Part shown: in pieces, positions 12,262 to 23,100 of the stretch
Layout of the letters: every line of letters starts with the position of its first letter
Numbering within the stretch: the stretch's first letter is position 1
NCBI GenBank assembly: GCA_016714445.1
Contig: JADJNF010000007.1
Span: forward strand, 124,001 to 188,000
DNA from: Saprospiraceae bacterium
GTDB taxonomy: Bacteria > Bacteroidota > Bacteroidia > Chitinophagales > Saprospiraceae
Reading direction: 5' to 3'
Length of the DNA: 64,000 bases
Made by a program: the position numbers and the translations under genes
Notes under the pieces: generated by a model
Databases searched by the model: none
Seen by the model: only the letters and a program-made list of their open reading frames with translations
Told to the model about the DNA's origin: nothing

Positions 12262-13338
12262 TTATTGCAATTTATCAATAAGAAATTGGATATACGTTTT
12301 CATTGTATAATCAATGGGGTCATTTTGCTCAAATATACCCAATGCATTTATCCGAGCTACGTAATTGAGTGTCGGAAACAATTTTAATTTTTGTAGGACC
12401 GCATTTGGATGATAAGGGTGATGTACCATTTGTTCCCGATTAGTTGGCACACAGTTATTATTGGGAAAATCTTCCACTTCTTTTGTGCTCTCCAACCAAA
12501 TGGGTGGGGAATCAGGACTTACCATATTCAACATGTCCAGATTTAGGAATTGGCTTCCTTTATAATCTAAGTTATTAATTAGATAATTCTGAATCGCTGT
12601 TTCAATCGCACTAACATTGTTTAAAGGCGGAGTCGATGCATCATAGTAATATTGTCTGAAACGGGGTGTTTCAATAATGTTTTTGATGCACTTTAAAGAG
12701 AAATAGTTTGGAGCTATGTTAAACAACTGATTTGCCCAAATTCGTTTATCGTAGGATGATTGAGTTTCAAAAGCCACAACCGCTTTGACTTTAGTAGATT
12801 CTTTTTTAAAATCAGTTGCCGCGGTGTCCTGCATATCACCCTGTAAGGCAATCCAAAGTGCTGTACCCGCCCCTCCAGAACCTCCCAAAAAAGCCATCCT
12901 ATCATAATCCAGCTTCAATACAGCTGCATTTGACCTAAAATTCTGCAGTGCGGCTACGCAATCAAACAATGGCTTTTTGATACCCAAAGTTTCAGTTTCG
13001 GCTGCACCTTCATTGTTTTTTCCCATGAGTCGATAATTAATGGAAGCGTAAGCAATTTCATTTTTGAGTAATGCTTTGATGGCAGGTTTGTATTTTGTAC
13101 CAAAACCATGAACCTTACTACCTGTTAAAAAACCACCTCCATGTATAAATATGACCAATGGCACATGGCTTGCACTTTCCGGAATTACAATATCATACTG
13201 TATAGGTAGTCCATCCCATGAAGTGTAGCATCTGTTCTTTAAGACCGCATACCTTGGAAATTGTGGACCAACATTCAGGTTAAGCGGATTTACCTGATAA
13301 TTGATGTTTGCCGGGATTGTTTTGCAAGTAAATGGCAT
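12262..13338 (-). CDS. Alpha/beta-hydrolase, HGGG-type esterase
   Basis: The 358-aa product carries the oxyanion-hole motif FIHGGGFLTG around residue 85 and a nucleophile elbow GGSGGAG around residue 153, as in hormone-sensitive-lipase or BD-FAE type esterases. NYRLMG and DCVAALQNFRSNA are typical of the fold. The catalytic Asp/His are not assigned with certainty; HHPYHPN in the C-terminal third may hold the His. There is no signal peptide. The gene sits 22 bp upstream of the TcA pieces and 66 bp downstream of the secreted barrel-like gene, in the same operon direction. A hydrolase inside a Tc locus could modify a lipid, glycan or ester in the target, but that link is positional only. Confidence 0.82.
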   Translation of the reverse strand: MPFTCKTIPANINYQVNPLNLNVGPQFPRYAVLKNRCYTSWDGLPIQYDIVIPESASHVPLVIFIHGGGFLTGSKVHGFGTKYKPAIKALLKNEIAYASINYRLMGKNNEGAAETETLGIKKPLFDCVAALQNFRSNAAVLKLDYDRMAFLGGSGGAGTALWIALQGDMQDTAATDFKKESTKVKAVVAFETQSSYDKRIWANQLFNIAPNYFSLKCIKNIIETPRFRQYYYDASTPPLNNVSAIETAIQNYLINNLDYKGSQFLNLDMLNMVSPDSPPIWLESTKEVEDFPNNNCVPTNREQMVHHPYHPNAVLQKLKLFPTLNYVARINALGIFEQNDPIDYTMKTYIQFLIDKLQ

Positions 13339-13404
13339 GGTTTAAACTATTTAATGATTATAAATTATGTAAGCTATTGCTTTTCAATTTTTTCAAACTT
13401 TCTA

Positions 13405-15174
13405 CTACTTTACATCCTGTGTATTTTTAGTCACCAAAGGCACGTTGTAACTAATTCCTATATACAACTTCTTCTGATGTTGTTCAATCAGAACAGGATT
13501 GGCTTGCTCTCCTTTCAAAATGGTTCCATAATTCTGTCCTTGACTAAATACCATATTTTTACCAAAAGCATATCCAAAGTCAAGTGAAATCCTGTGTCTT
13601 TCATCTTTGAATAATAGGCCTAGTCCAAACAAATATCTAAGGTCAGTTTTAGGATAAATGTCCGCAGAAATACCTACTTCTGGTCCAACGCTAAAAACCC
13701 CTGTAAATCTATAATACATATGGGTTAAAGTAGTAACTCCAATAGCATACTTACTCGGGCTTTCTTCTTGCATAATTTCTTTTCTCACAGCTGGTGTTAT
13801 GGATGATATACTATCATTCATATTGATGTTTTTTAGCCTTTCACCGTTAGACTTAAGAGCATAACTTGTATCTTGACCCATAAAAGATCGAAGACTAAAT
13901 TCCTGATCCCGTATCGTATGTAATGCAACACCAAAGGACTGATCTACCTTGAATCCTCCTCGAATCAAATACTCATATTCCTCTTCCCTTATAACTGTTT
14001 TACTCTTTTTGTCTTTCAATTTTATCGACACAACAAGCTTATCATAACTTTTAACATGAACTGGCAAGATTGTTGTTTCCAATGAATAAGATAGCTGAGT
14101 AAAATCATAGTAAACAACATCAAATTGTAACGCATTTCTAAATTCTGATTCATATTTTGTTTGATCAATAGCAGTCAGCTGATTATATAATAACTTTACA
14201 CTATTATTATTATTATTTAATCGATTTTCGCTCAATATTCGTATAATTGAATTTTTATTTATTTCAAGAATCCGCCCATCAGGCCTTGTGTTAATTTTGG
14301 TTGATTCAATAAATACCTTCAATTGATCAACTGCTGCACTATAATTTAGAATTAATTTTATAATACTATCTTTAACTGTTTCAGACAATGAAATAGCTCC
14401 CGGTGTGGTTGATTTTTTATATAAACCAGATGTATCTATTATACTTATTCCATTTGCATAAGGTATGTCAATTTGTTTATTGTTAAATTCCACATCAAAT
14501 TTGTAGGGATTAAAATTGATAAGATAAACTTTTAAGTAATCACCTTTTTTTAATGACTTTTTGCAACCATCATTTTTACAATTACCACAGGTTGATTTCC
14601 TGTACAGTTTTGATTTTGCTGAATACCACGTAGAACAATCTAATACAAGGATTTCATTACAACTCTTCATATTATCGCAATAATTTTCTTCAACATTTAT
14701 TGGAATTTCAGGATACCTTATTTGATTTAATAAATCTATATCACTTTTTATTTTTTCCTTTTGATCTGAAACTTTTTCTAATACTTCACTGCTTCCTAGT
14801 ACAATATTACATGATTTATCAAGTGAATCCAAAATCTCAATATTGTATGGGTATTTCATCTCATCAGAAACTCTTTCCCATTTGTTATTTTCAATAGTAA
14901 ATGAGTATTTATCTTCAGTATAGAAATCTTCGAAATTAGTTATGTCAAACCTAGTATTGTCCACTTTTAAAAAGGTTATTTTTTTAATTTTTAATTCTTC
15001 TATATTTATCCTAACTTTCATTTTTGCAGGAATTAATTTTGAATCAATATCATTTCCTGGTTCGTCTGACTTTGCAATAGATTTGGCGCATTTCTGGTCG
15101 ACTGATAGAGTGTAAGTTTGCCCATAAGATTGGTGAATTGACAATAAAAGGAGTAAAAAGTAAAAGTGTCTCAT
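13405..15174 (-). CDS. Secreted protein with outer-membrane barrel-like C-terminus, function unknown
   Basis: The 589-aa protein starts with a clear Sec signal (MRHFYFLLLLLSIHQSYGQ, cleavage before QTYT). The middle part is Lys/Asn/Ser-rich and contains a short Cys cluster, CGNCKNDGC, near residue 196. The last ~120 residues alternate in a beta-strand pattern (YRFTGVFSVGPEVGISADIY, YLFGLGLLFKDERHRISLDF, KKLYIGISYNVPL), as in small Bacteroidota outer-membrane barrels. No family name can be given from sequence alone. It lies 16 bp downstream of the trypsin-like protease gene, so the two are probably co-transcribed and may act together at the cell surface. Confidence 0.7.
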   Translation of the reverse strand: MRHFYFLLLLLSIHQSYGQTYTLSVDQKCAKSIAKSDEPGNDIDSKLIPAKMKVRINIEELKIKKITFLKVDNTRFDITNFEDFYTEDKYSFTIENNKWERVSDEMKYPYNIEILDSLDKSCNIVLGSSEVLEKVSDQKEKIKSDIDLLNQIRYPEIPINVEENYCDNMKSCNEILVLDCSTWYSAKSKLYRKSTCGNCKNDGCKKSLKKGDYLKVYLINFNPYKFDVEFNNKQIDIPYANGISIIDTSGLYKKSTTPGAISLSETVKDSIIKLILNYSAAVDQLKVFIESTKINTRPDGRILEINKNSIIRILSENRLNNNNNSVKLLYNQLTAIDQTKYESEFRNALQFDVVYYDFTQLSYSLETTILPVHVKSYDKLVVSIKLKDKKSKTVIREEEYEYLIRGGFKVDQSFGVALHTIRDQEFSLRSFMGQDTSYALKSNGERLKNINMNDSISSITPAVRKEIMQEESPSKYAIGVTTLTHMYYRFTGVFSVGPEVGISADIYPKTDLRYLFGLGLLFKDERHRISLDFGYAFGKNMVFSQGQNYGTILKGEQANPVLIEQHQKKLYIGISYNVPLVTKNTQDVK

Positions 15175-15190
15175 AATAAGAGGTTTTAAA

Positions 15191-16756
15191 TTAATAAAAT
15201 GATTTGTTATTAGGTAATGTTAATTTATGCTTTTTCAAAATATCATGCATAGGTATTGCATATCCAAATTTATCATCAGCCGCTACAACCATACCTAATG
15301 CCCTGTATGTTTCTGCTTCCATCAAGATAGCTCCTGAATCACCAGGGCCACATGGAGCTACATATGGTGATGACTTTGTTTTAGAAAATAAGATCAGATC
15401 ATGAAGAGTATGTAATTTATTACTATCAGCATATTTGATTTCTACTGAAATGCTATTCTGAATTATATAGCCTGTAGTATTTGAATTAGTAATTCCTGAG
15501 AACCATATCCTAGTTCTATCCTTTCCATCATTAATTTTCACACGCCTAAACCCTTCTGGTATGCTAATGAAGGCACTCTTATACATATCGTATATAAAAG
15601 CATCATTTTCTGGCTTAATCAATGCAATATCCATTAGCTCGTCTCGATATGCCCAAAATATTTCTCCAGCCGGCACAGATGTTTGGTCCACAAGGTTAGA
15701 AAGGTATTCAACTTTAGTATCTACCTTACCAAAATCAAGTCCATCCCATTTTTGATCTTTAGTTTTGACACAATGGTAGCATGTTAGAATTAAACGATTT
15801 TCTTTGTTATCTCTCTTACTTTTGACCAAGCACCCAAATGTACCTTTGTTACTTTTATTATTTACATTATACAAAACTCCCCCAGCCTTTACGTCCTGAT
15901 CGCTATCTCCTAAAGTATGTACTTTCCCAGCAAATATTTCAATAATAGGAAATGTATAAACATATCCATAATTTGTGGTATATTGAATATTTGTGATGAC
16001 TTTTTGACTTTGCTCCTTATCCCTTCTTAAAACAAAAATACAAAGTTTGAATTTTGAGCCAACGTTATCATATGCTACAGTAAATGTGGAATTTTTATAA
16101 TTCTCTTCTAATTCTTTCCTATGCCCCTCCAATGACCTTAGAGCCATCTCATAATCATCGGCTGCCACAAACTGGTCAATTTGACCAATATTTCTTACAC
16201 TATTCGGATCAAATTCCGATAATTTCCTTTTAGCATTTTTTGCAAACAATACAATATCAAGTATATCATGCCAAAATTTTGATCCCAAACTAAGAAAAAG
16301 AGAAGAAAGAAAAAAACCACCAATACGCATTGGTGTTTCATCTGTTGGCTTAGAAAATTCAAATATATTTGATAATGTTTTTATTTTTAGAACACCACTT
16401 GAAGTGAGAAACTCAAAATCTATCTCCATGAACATAGAAGTAAATACTCCTGTCCCAAATGCTACCCACCATACTCTTTTGTGTCTCTTTAATTCTGCCT
16501 CCTGATCCATTGACTTTAGATACAAATTTGGAACCTGCAACTTCACAAATTCAATGATCCTTTCATTTACTGTACTCGCAAGAAATAAGGTAAAAAGCAC
16601 AGTGATTAATCCTGTCATACCATCATCAGAAAGTTGTCCCCCAGCAGTGCTAGAAGTATCTTGGGGTGCCTGCCCAAAACAAACCCCAATAACCCCAATC
16701 ATAAGCACCACCATCATAAAAATATCTCTGCCCAATACCTTTATTCCAACTCTCAT
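15191..16756 (-). CDS. Membrane-anchored trypsin-like serine protease
   Basis: The 521-aa protein has a leader or first TM segment (IFMMVVLMIGVIGVCFGQ), a second TM segment (GLITVLFTLFLAS) and further hydrophobic stretches around residues 95-160. The C-terminal half holds a chymotrypsin-fold triad: His in LTCYHCV (about residue 328), Asp in ELMDIALIKP (about 376) and Ser in GPGDSGAIL (about 475). The protease domain therefore hangs on a multi-pass membrane region, an uncommon layout for this fold in bacteria. Its neighbours are the TcB-TcC toxin upstream and the secreted barrel-like gene 16 bp downstream. Toxin maturation or release is a possible role, but it is inference from position. The start ATG at 16754-16756 is supported by a duplicated leader further upstream that begins the same way. 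Confidence 0.82.
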   Translation of the reverse strand: MRVGIKVLGRDIFMMVVLMIGVIGVCFGQAPQDTSSTAGGQLSDDGMTGLITVLFTLFLASTVNERIIEFVKLQVPNLYLKSMDQEAELKRHKRVWWVAFGTGVFTSMFMEIDFEFLTSSGVLKIKTLSNIFEFSKPTDETPMRIGGFFLSSLFLSLGSKFWHDILDIVLFAKNAKRKLSEFDPNSVRNIGQIDQFVAADDYEMALRSLEGHRKELEENYKNSTFTVAYDNVGSKFKLCIFVLRRDKEQSQKVITNIQYTTNYGYVYTFPIIEIFAGKVHTLGDSDQDVKAGGVLYNVNNKSNKGTFGCLVKSKRDNKENRLILTCYHCVKTKDQKWDGLDFGKVDTKVEYLSNLVDQTSVPAGEIFWAYRDELMDIALIKPENDAFIYDMYKSAFISIPEGFRRVKINDGKDRTRIWFSGITNSNTTGYIIQNSISVEIKYADSNKLHTLHDLILFSKTKSSPYVAPCGPGDSGAILMEAETYRALGMVVAADDKFGYAIPMHDILKKHKLTLPNNKSFY

Positions 16757-17010
16757 CTTATACTTCCGTTTTTTAATTGTTAAAAAATATGTTGATAAAA
16801 AAAATTAATTGTCCATTCATCATTCAAAACCATTTATCGCTCCATTTCATCTTTCTCCATTTATCTTTTTGAGAAGATTTTGTGGATTGATAGCCTGCCC
16901 AACCCCAATAACCCCAATCATAAGCACCAACATCATAAAAATATTTCTCCCCAATACCATTATTCCCATTCTCATATTAACCTTCTTTTTTAAATTGTTA
17001 AGAATACTAT
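16669..17010 (-). repeat. Duplicated gene 5' end: two copies of the protease leader and its upstream region
   Basis: Segments of about 120 bp at roughly 16669-16800 and 16888-17010 are near-identical. They share the coding start of the protease leader (ending in VLMIGVIGV) and the T-rich region just upstream of each ATG. The upstream copy opens a reading frame that stops after 42 codons. The arrangement is what a tandem duplication followed by loss of most of one copy would leave. Confidence 0.75.
16847..16975 (-). pseudogene. 42-codon truncated paralogue of the serine protease (leader only)
   Basis: From the ATG at 16973-16975 the frame reads MRMGIMVLGRNIFMMLVLMI, continues GVIGVGQAINPQNLLKK, and stops at 16847-16849. 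It matches the first ~27 residues of the downstream protease and then diverges. It may be a dead remnant, or a small secreted or membrane peptide that is still expressed. The hydrophobic core and Gly-Gln cleavage context remain intact. Confidence 0.5.
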
Positions 17011-17148
17011 GATAAAAAAGTCTATTTTGCTATCGTTATTTAAGATTATCGAACACTAATATTTCAAAATTTATCAAATGTAATTTCAAAATATCATACA
17101 TCCAATACACTTAAATAGCATCATTGAAAAGTTTAATTTTATTACTAA

Positions 17149-20100
17149 TTATTCAATTCCCCACAACTTTAATATATCTTTACTTAAATATCTAGGAGTT
17201 AAATTTAATTGTCTATTAAATTGCTGTTGTCTAAATCTCTTAAGTATATTATTTAAAGCTTGCTCTTGAACACCACTCATTTCTGCCCCACTTCCTGAAA
17301 TATTCTTTGTTCCGTCTATTTTTATAAATGAGTTGTTGCCTATAATGTTATATTCTAAAGCATTAGCCTTATCATTGTCTCCTTTTTCTATTAAATCCTT
17401 ATAAAATTTTGTAGATTCTGTGACATCTACTTTCTCAGAATCATAGTCAAAAAATCCTCTTAATTTAAAATCACTAGGATGTGGAATACCAATAAAATGT
17501 CCAAACTCATGTAAAAGCGGAATTTGGCATTGATATTCCGAACTACCCATCTTTTCAATACCGAACAAGTCTGCTTCATCTAAATACATTGAATCAAAGG
17601 CAGATGCTGCGGAACGTAAAAATTTATTATTATTATTTGAAATAACATTAATTGCAAAATATTCATTAGTAGTTTTTAATTCGCTTTCCCCAACTAATTC
17701 TGTGACAGATTCATCACCGGATATTAGTTTTTCTAAATTAATTTCGTTTTCTTCTTCAATAGAAATATTTACTTCTGCAAACTCAGTTGAATATTTTGAT
17801 TCAAGAAGTTCTATTGAATTCTTTATAAATTCCTTTTTACGATCTTCAGTCCAAGCATCATCTTGGGTATTAAAAAATCTTATTTTAAACTTAAAACTAA
17901 TAGTATTATAATTTTCTGAGTATACTGCATTTGAAACTTCATCACTTTGTTTGCCATTTATATCTGAATTGAAAATTGGATTTCCTCTACAATAACCATA
18001 CACATTCACCCCATCCCCAATGCCAATCGGATCCGCACTCAGCCATCTACCTAACCATGGCAAATAATATCTGGCACTATGATAAGATAAGCCGCTTTCT
18101 TCATCCCGTTCCATGCCCGTATATCGATATCGTTTTGCTGCGGATCGTATCGCTGTATTAGTCGCTTGATAGGCAGTAGTACCGTAGGGATGATACTCTT
18201 CATAGCTGATGAGATCGGCATTTTCATTAAGCTCGAGCGATGTCGATCCCAGATGGTTGTGCATCTGATATCGGACAAGATGTTCTTCAGTGCCATCATC
18301 TATGTCATTCCTGTTTTCTACCATCACAAAACGGTGTCCTTCTTCGAGTAGGCTTAAACTCGTTCTTTCCAGACCTGCATCACTGCCACTATGTTTTTTA
18401 TACAGCTCATAACCTGCGATGTATATCCTTTCTTCTTTTTGGTTGGGTGTTGCTCCTGCACTTGCAGCATTTTCGGTGATCTTACGGATGCGTTGACCTT
18501 GGCCGTCGTACTGGTAGTAAGTGGTTTCTGCGATACCTGTATTCACTTTTTGTTTGGCTGTTCTGATCACTTCTTCTTTGAAGTTCCATCCCAGATCCTG
18601 CAGGTGTGACAAACTCGTCATAAAGCCATGTGCCTCATGATAGGTATGTACATAAGTATTTGAGCCTATGTTCGTACTGATAAGTCGATTGTTCTGACTT
18701 TCGTATTGGTAGTTTCTTGTCCAGTTATTACCAGTGGCGCGATGTTTCATTTGTAGAATATTACCCACAACATCATAGACATAGCTTTGGGTGTAGTTAT
18801 GTACATTCATGGCCTGACCTGCCATCATTTGTTGCATATAGGCTGCATCATTCCAGTTGTCTTGAGTACCAAAGTTGAGTGCTACATTGTTTTCTCTTCC
18901 TGTCGCTTCTATAAGCCGGTACAAGGCATCATAAGTATATTCACTTTTTGGCTCGATTATGGCATTCGCAAAAAACTGGATAGGTATGGCCTTATCTTCT
19001 ATCGTGGTGATATTGCCTACAGCATCATAAGTATAATACAAATCCTGCAGCAACTCACCATTAACTTTGGTGCTTTTCAGATTGGATAGGCGAAATGTCT
19101 TTTCATCATATGCATATCTTGTAGTGACATTATTGCCATAGACGATTTTATTTCTTTGTCCTTTTTCGTTATAGTCGACGTCTTTGATGTATGTTGCAGT
19201 TTGTTCATTGTGATGATGCCATACACTTTCTTCATTGAGCAAACCTGCTTCGTTATATGATGGCGTGATGATGCTGCCATCGGGTGCTGTTTGTTTGGTT
19301 ATTCTGCCTATGGCATCGGTCTCAGTTATAAAGGTAAAAGCTTGGGTTTCCAGATCATCGATCATGCTTGCTGTTGTCCAGTTGGCCGTTTCATTGTATT
19401 TTTTAAACAAATATCGGCTATTACTTATAGGCTGTCCTTTGAAGTCATACTTAGGTGTATCGATCAATCCACCAGTATCAAAGTGTTTGATGACTTGACC
19501 TCTCAGATTTTTGAGAATAGCATCAGCTGCTGATTCGCCATAGCTAATCTTATCATAATCATGGTCGAGCTCGATGACGCCATCTCCACCAATGACCTTA
19601 CTTTCTATGGGTCTGTGTAAAACGTCATATCTGTATTGAAACTCATGATTTCTTTCATCCCACGTCCTTAGTGGATTGCCTACGATGTTGGTAAGTAACC
19701 ATCGTTGACCGGCATCCATACTTTTTTGCCACACCATCTGGCCCAGCATATTGTACTTATATTCCATCACCGTATTGCCTCTGGCATCGATGACTTTTCG
19801 CACATTACTTTCTATATCCTGATGGATGAAAGTTTCAATCATTTCATCACTGCCATCAACCAGCTTATTGTGCTCAATAGATAATATCGGCCTTCCCAAG
19901 GTATCCGTATGTATTAGAGATGGTGTATTGTAATGTTGAGCTGCTTTATCAGCGGCCCTTTTATTTGAATCATTGGTTGGCAACGAATTTCTTTGCTGAT
20001 ACCATAAGCTGTCCAATACGGTATCATGGGCATCGTATATTTTTTGTTGCCATGCATCAAAACTTACTTTAGAAAAAGTACCATCAGGCATGTCCGTCCT

Positions 20101-23100
20101 GACGACCCTTCCTACGGCATCATAATAGATCAATGGTGTCACTCCGATCTCAACCAATTCATCGTGATCTTCATATTGAAAACTTACCGAGAAGTAAGGT
20201 TCGTATTGTTTGACGGGATTTCCTTTATTGTTGAGTACAGTACGTCCGTTGCATATCCATCGTAGGTTTGATCCAGTATCCACATCGGTTATGATAACAG
20301 TCTGATTTGAATCAATGTCAACCTTTTTGGCTTTACCAGGTTCAGCCTGCACTTTTTTCATAGCGACTTTGCCGAGTCCATCCGTATATTCAAATCCAAT
20401 TTGGATAGGTGAATCATTATTTTTTTGATAATGTTCTTCCCGCATAATAGAACTGACTACAATCGGCTTTCCTGCCCTTTGATAAGCTTCAAAATCATAG
20501 ACAAAACGAGCTGTTGCACGTTGTAAGAGATCTTTGCCATTTTGTATCAGGATGGATGAATCAGTTGACGCAAAATAGTTTTGAATCAAAATTGCTTCAG
20601 ATGATTCGGTATATGAAGTCAGGCCTATCAAGTCATCCGCTTCATTTCCTTTGCCCATGATGGCCATAGCCTTGACCAAACCTAATTCATCCAGCAATAC
20701 TTCCGACAGATTGTGATTCATATCTTTCATCCTCAAAGGTGATAGTGTCACAAAACTAAAATCATCGATTCTGGACACATTTCCAATGGCATCTTCAGTT
20801 TCTTCTATAAAAAGATAATAGTCTTCATCATATTTGACTTTAGTTTTTGCACCATAAGGATCAACGTAAGCAAGCGGAACATAAAAGCGATTTCCTGCAT
20901 CTAGAGATGATTCTCCAGATGCTAAAAATTGTGTAATACCCGATCGAATCCACCAATTATTATCACCTTCACTGTGGCTAAATTTACCTTCTATAAGTAT
21001 ATTGTCATCTACCTTTGTACCAAATATATCTTTCACCAATTCCAGTGTAAAAGCCAATTGAAAATTTTCATAAGCCAAACCCAAACTTTCCAATTGATGC
21101 AATGGAAGTGCAGCTGTCAAATCATTTCGATAATATACGGATCGGATGTGTTCTATCAGTCTCCTTTGAGCTATTCCAGGGTTAGTAGGTTTATTTATTT
21201 CATGATATAAAAGTGCCTCTGATTTTGTATCAAATAATATATTTTCAAAATCCGACAGCTTATAAAATTGACCTAAAAAGGTAACACTATTTAATTCATA
21301 TGTTTTTACTTCTGAAGGCATTCTGAGTCGATATTGATCTATATTGATGACATCGATCACATCATTGGTAAATGTATTTTGGGTATAAATGATATTGGTT
21401 TTGCTTTGGGCTTCCTGAGCTTTTATACTCAAATCTGGATTAACAATTCGCCTTGGATATACTACTGCTGCAGATTCCAACACATTGCCATATTCATCGA
21501 GCTTGATATTCAGGTTATGGGCTATTCTTGGATCATCTGTATTTCGTTCATAACTATATGATATGGATTCACTCTCTTTTATTGTAAAAACAGCATGCTT
21601 ATTTTTCCCTTTTGGTTGTATTCTTTCAATGACACAATTGTGAGTTGCTACGGTATAAGGGGACAGTTGTTTTTTAATCTCATCAGGTGTTGCTCCAACC
21701 AATGGTGCATCTAGAGCAAATACTTCTGATCGTAGCGGCATACTTTTACATGCCCGTATAGCTTCTCGTCGTTCTTCAATGGTTAATTCAGTCACAAAAT
21801 TTCCAAAAACATCTACAATCTTTGCTTCTGGCAAGGTATGTTCATGATGAGTCACTGCATATCCTTGTGTGATCATCTCACTGTACCAATATTCCTTTTC
21901 AAATTGGGAAAGTATTTTTCCATTTCTCAAGTATGCTCCTGTATGCACCCATGACTTGGTAAATACCGTCGCCTGATTGAGTGAAGCATCGATACGTTTT
22001 CCATTTCTATTTTCCCAATGTTCACTTTGCTCTGAGTCAAATTGTTCCACCATACCAAAACCACGAAATTCTCTTTCCGCATGATCATAATAGCCATGAT
22101 GGTATTTGTAAGTAGAAGCAAAACGATGTCCAGTGATTTTATCTTCGGTAATGGTCTTTGCGATACAATGCACCGGAAAATGAAGTTTGGTAATCCATGG
22201 TCTCCCGGCTAGCTTATCTTCTATATAAAAATGGGTAGAAGGAAGATATTCCATGGTCACTTCTTTACCCATATTATTGAAATATTTGACCATGATGTGT
22301 GGCTTCTTGCTGTTCATCAGGTCTATGTATTTTAAAGGTTGTTGGCTATCTGTTGGCAGATTGCTTGACCAAACTATACAAGCTACACCATTACCCAATA
22401 AATCTGTAACAGAAATCCTGGCATTGGAATGAATGGCAGGAAAAGCTTCGATATCGTAAGATTGAGTGGCAAATCGGTTTCCACTCAGATTTTTCCAGCA
22501 AGAGAAAATATTTTTTCCAAGATAAATGATGTCAGTAGTACCTGATCCATCGATATCTGCGAGTTTTATATAACTAGGGTTAAAGGTTTCAGGATGATCC
22601 AAAACAGGGCTTTTGTCCATGGCCACCTTAGCACCAAATTTTCCATAACCAAGATTTGGCCAATAACAGACTTCACCATTTCTAATACGAACAATATCTG
22701 TCATTCCATCGCCTGACATATCTGCCAGAAATATGCTTTGTGTACTATCCGCAAATACGATTGCAGGTCCTGCCTCTTCATCATGGGTTTTATGTGCTGA
22801 ATGAATTTGGTTATAACCTTTTCTTCCTTGAGATTCGTACCAGGTAATCACATCATGTTCTGTGATGACTACCTCAGGCAGTCCATCGCCATTCAGGTCC
22901 AGCATTCTCGTGTTGGGGTCTCCAAAATCAAGATTGGGCATTTGCTCAAAAGTTCTGAAATTTTGCCATTCATTGTCATCATCCAACTCAAAATATCCCT
23001 TGACATCACCATTGATGACGGATAGTTGTTTGCCACCATCACCATCCAGATCAGACAATTGCATATTTCCACCTAGACCATTAAATGAAGGTTTTGGCAC

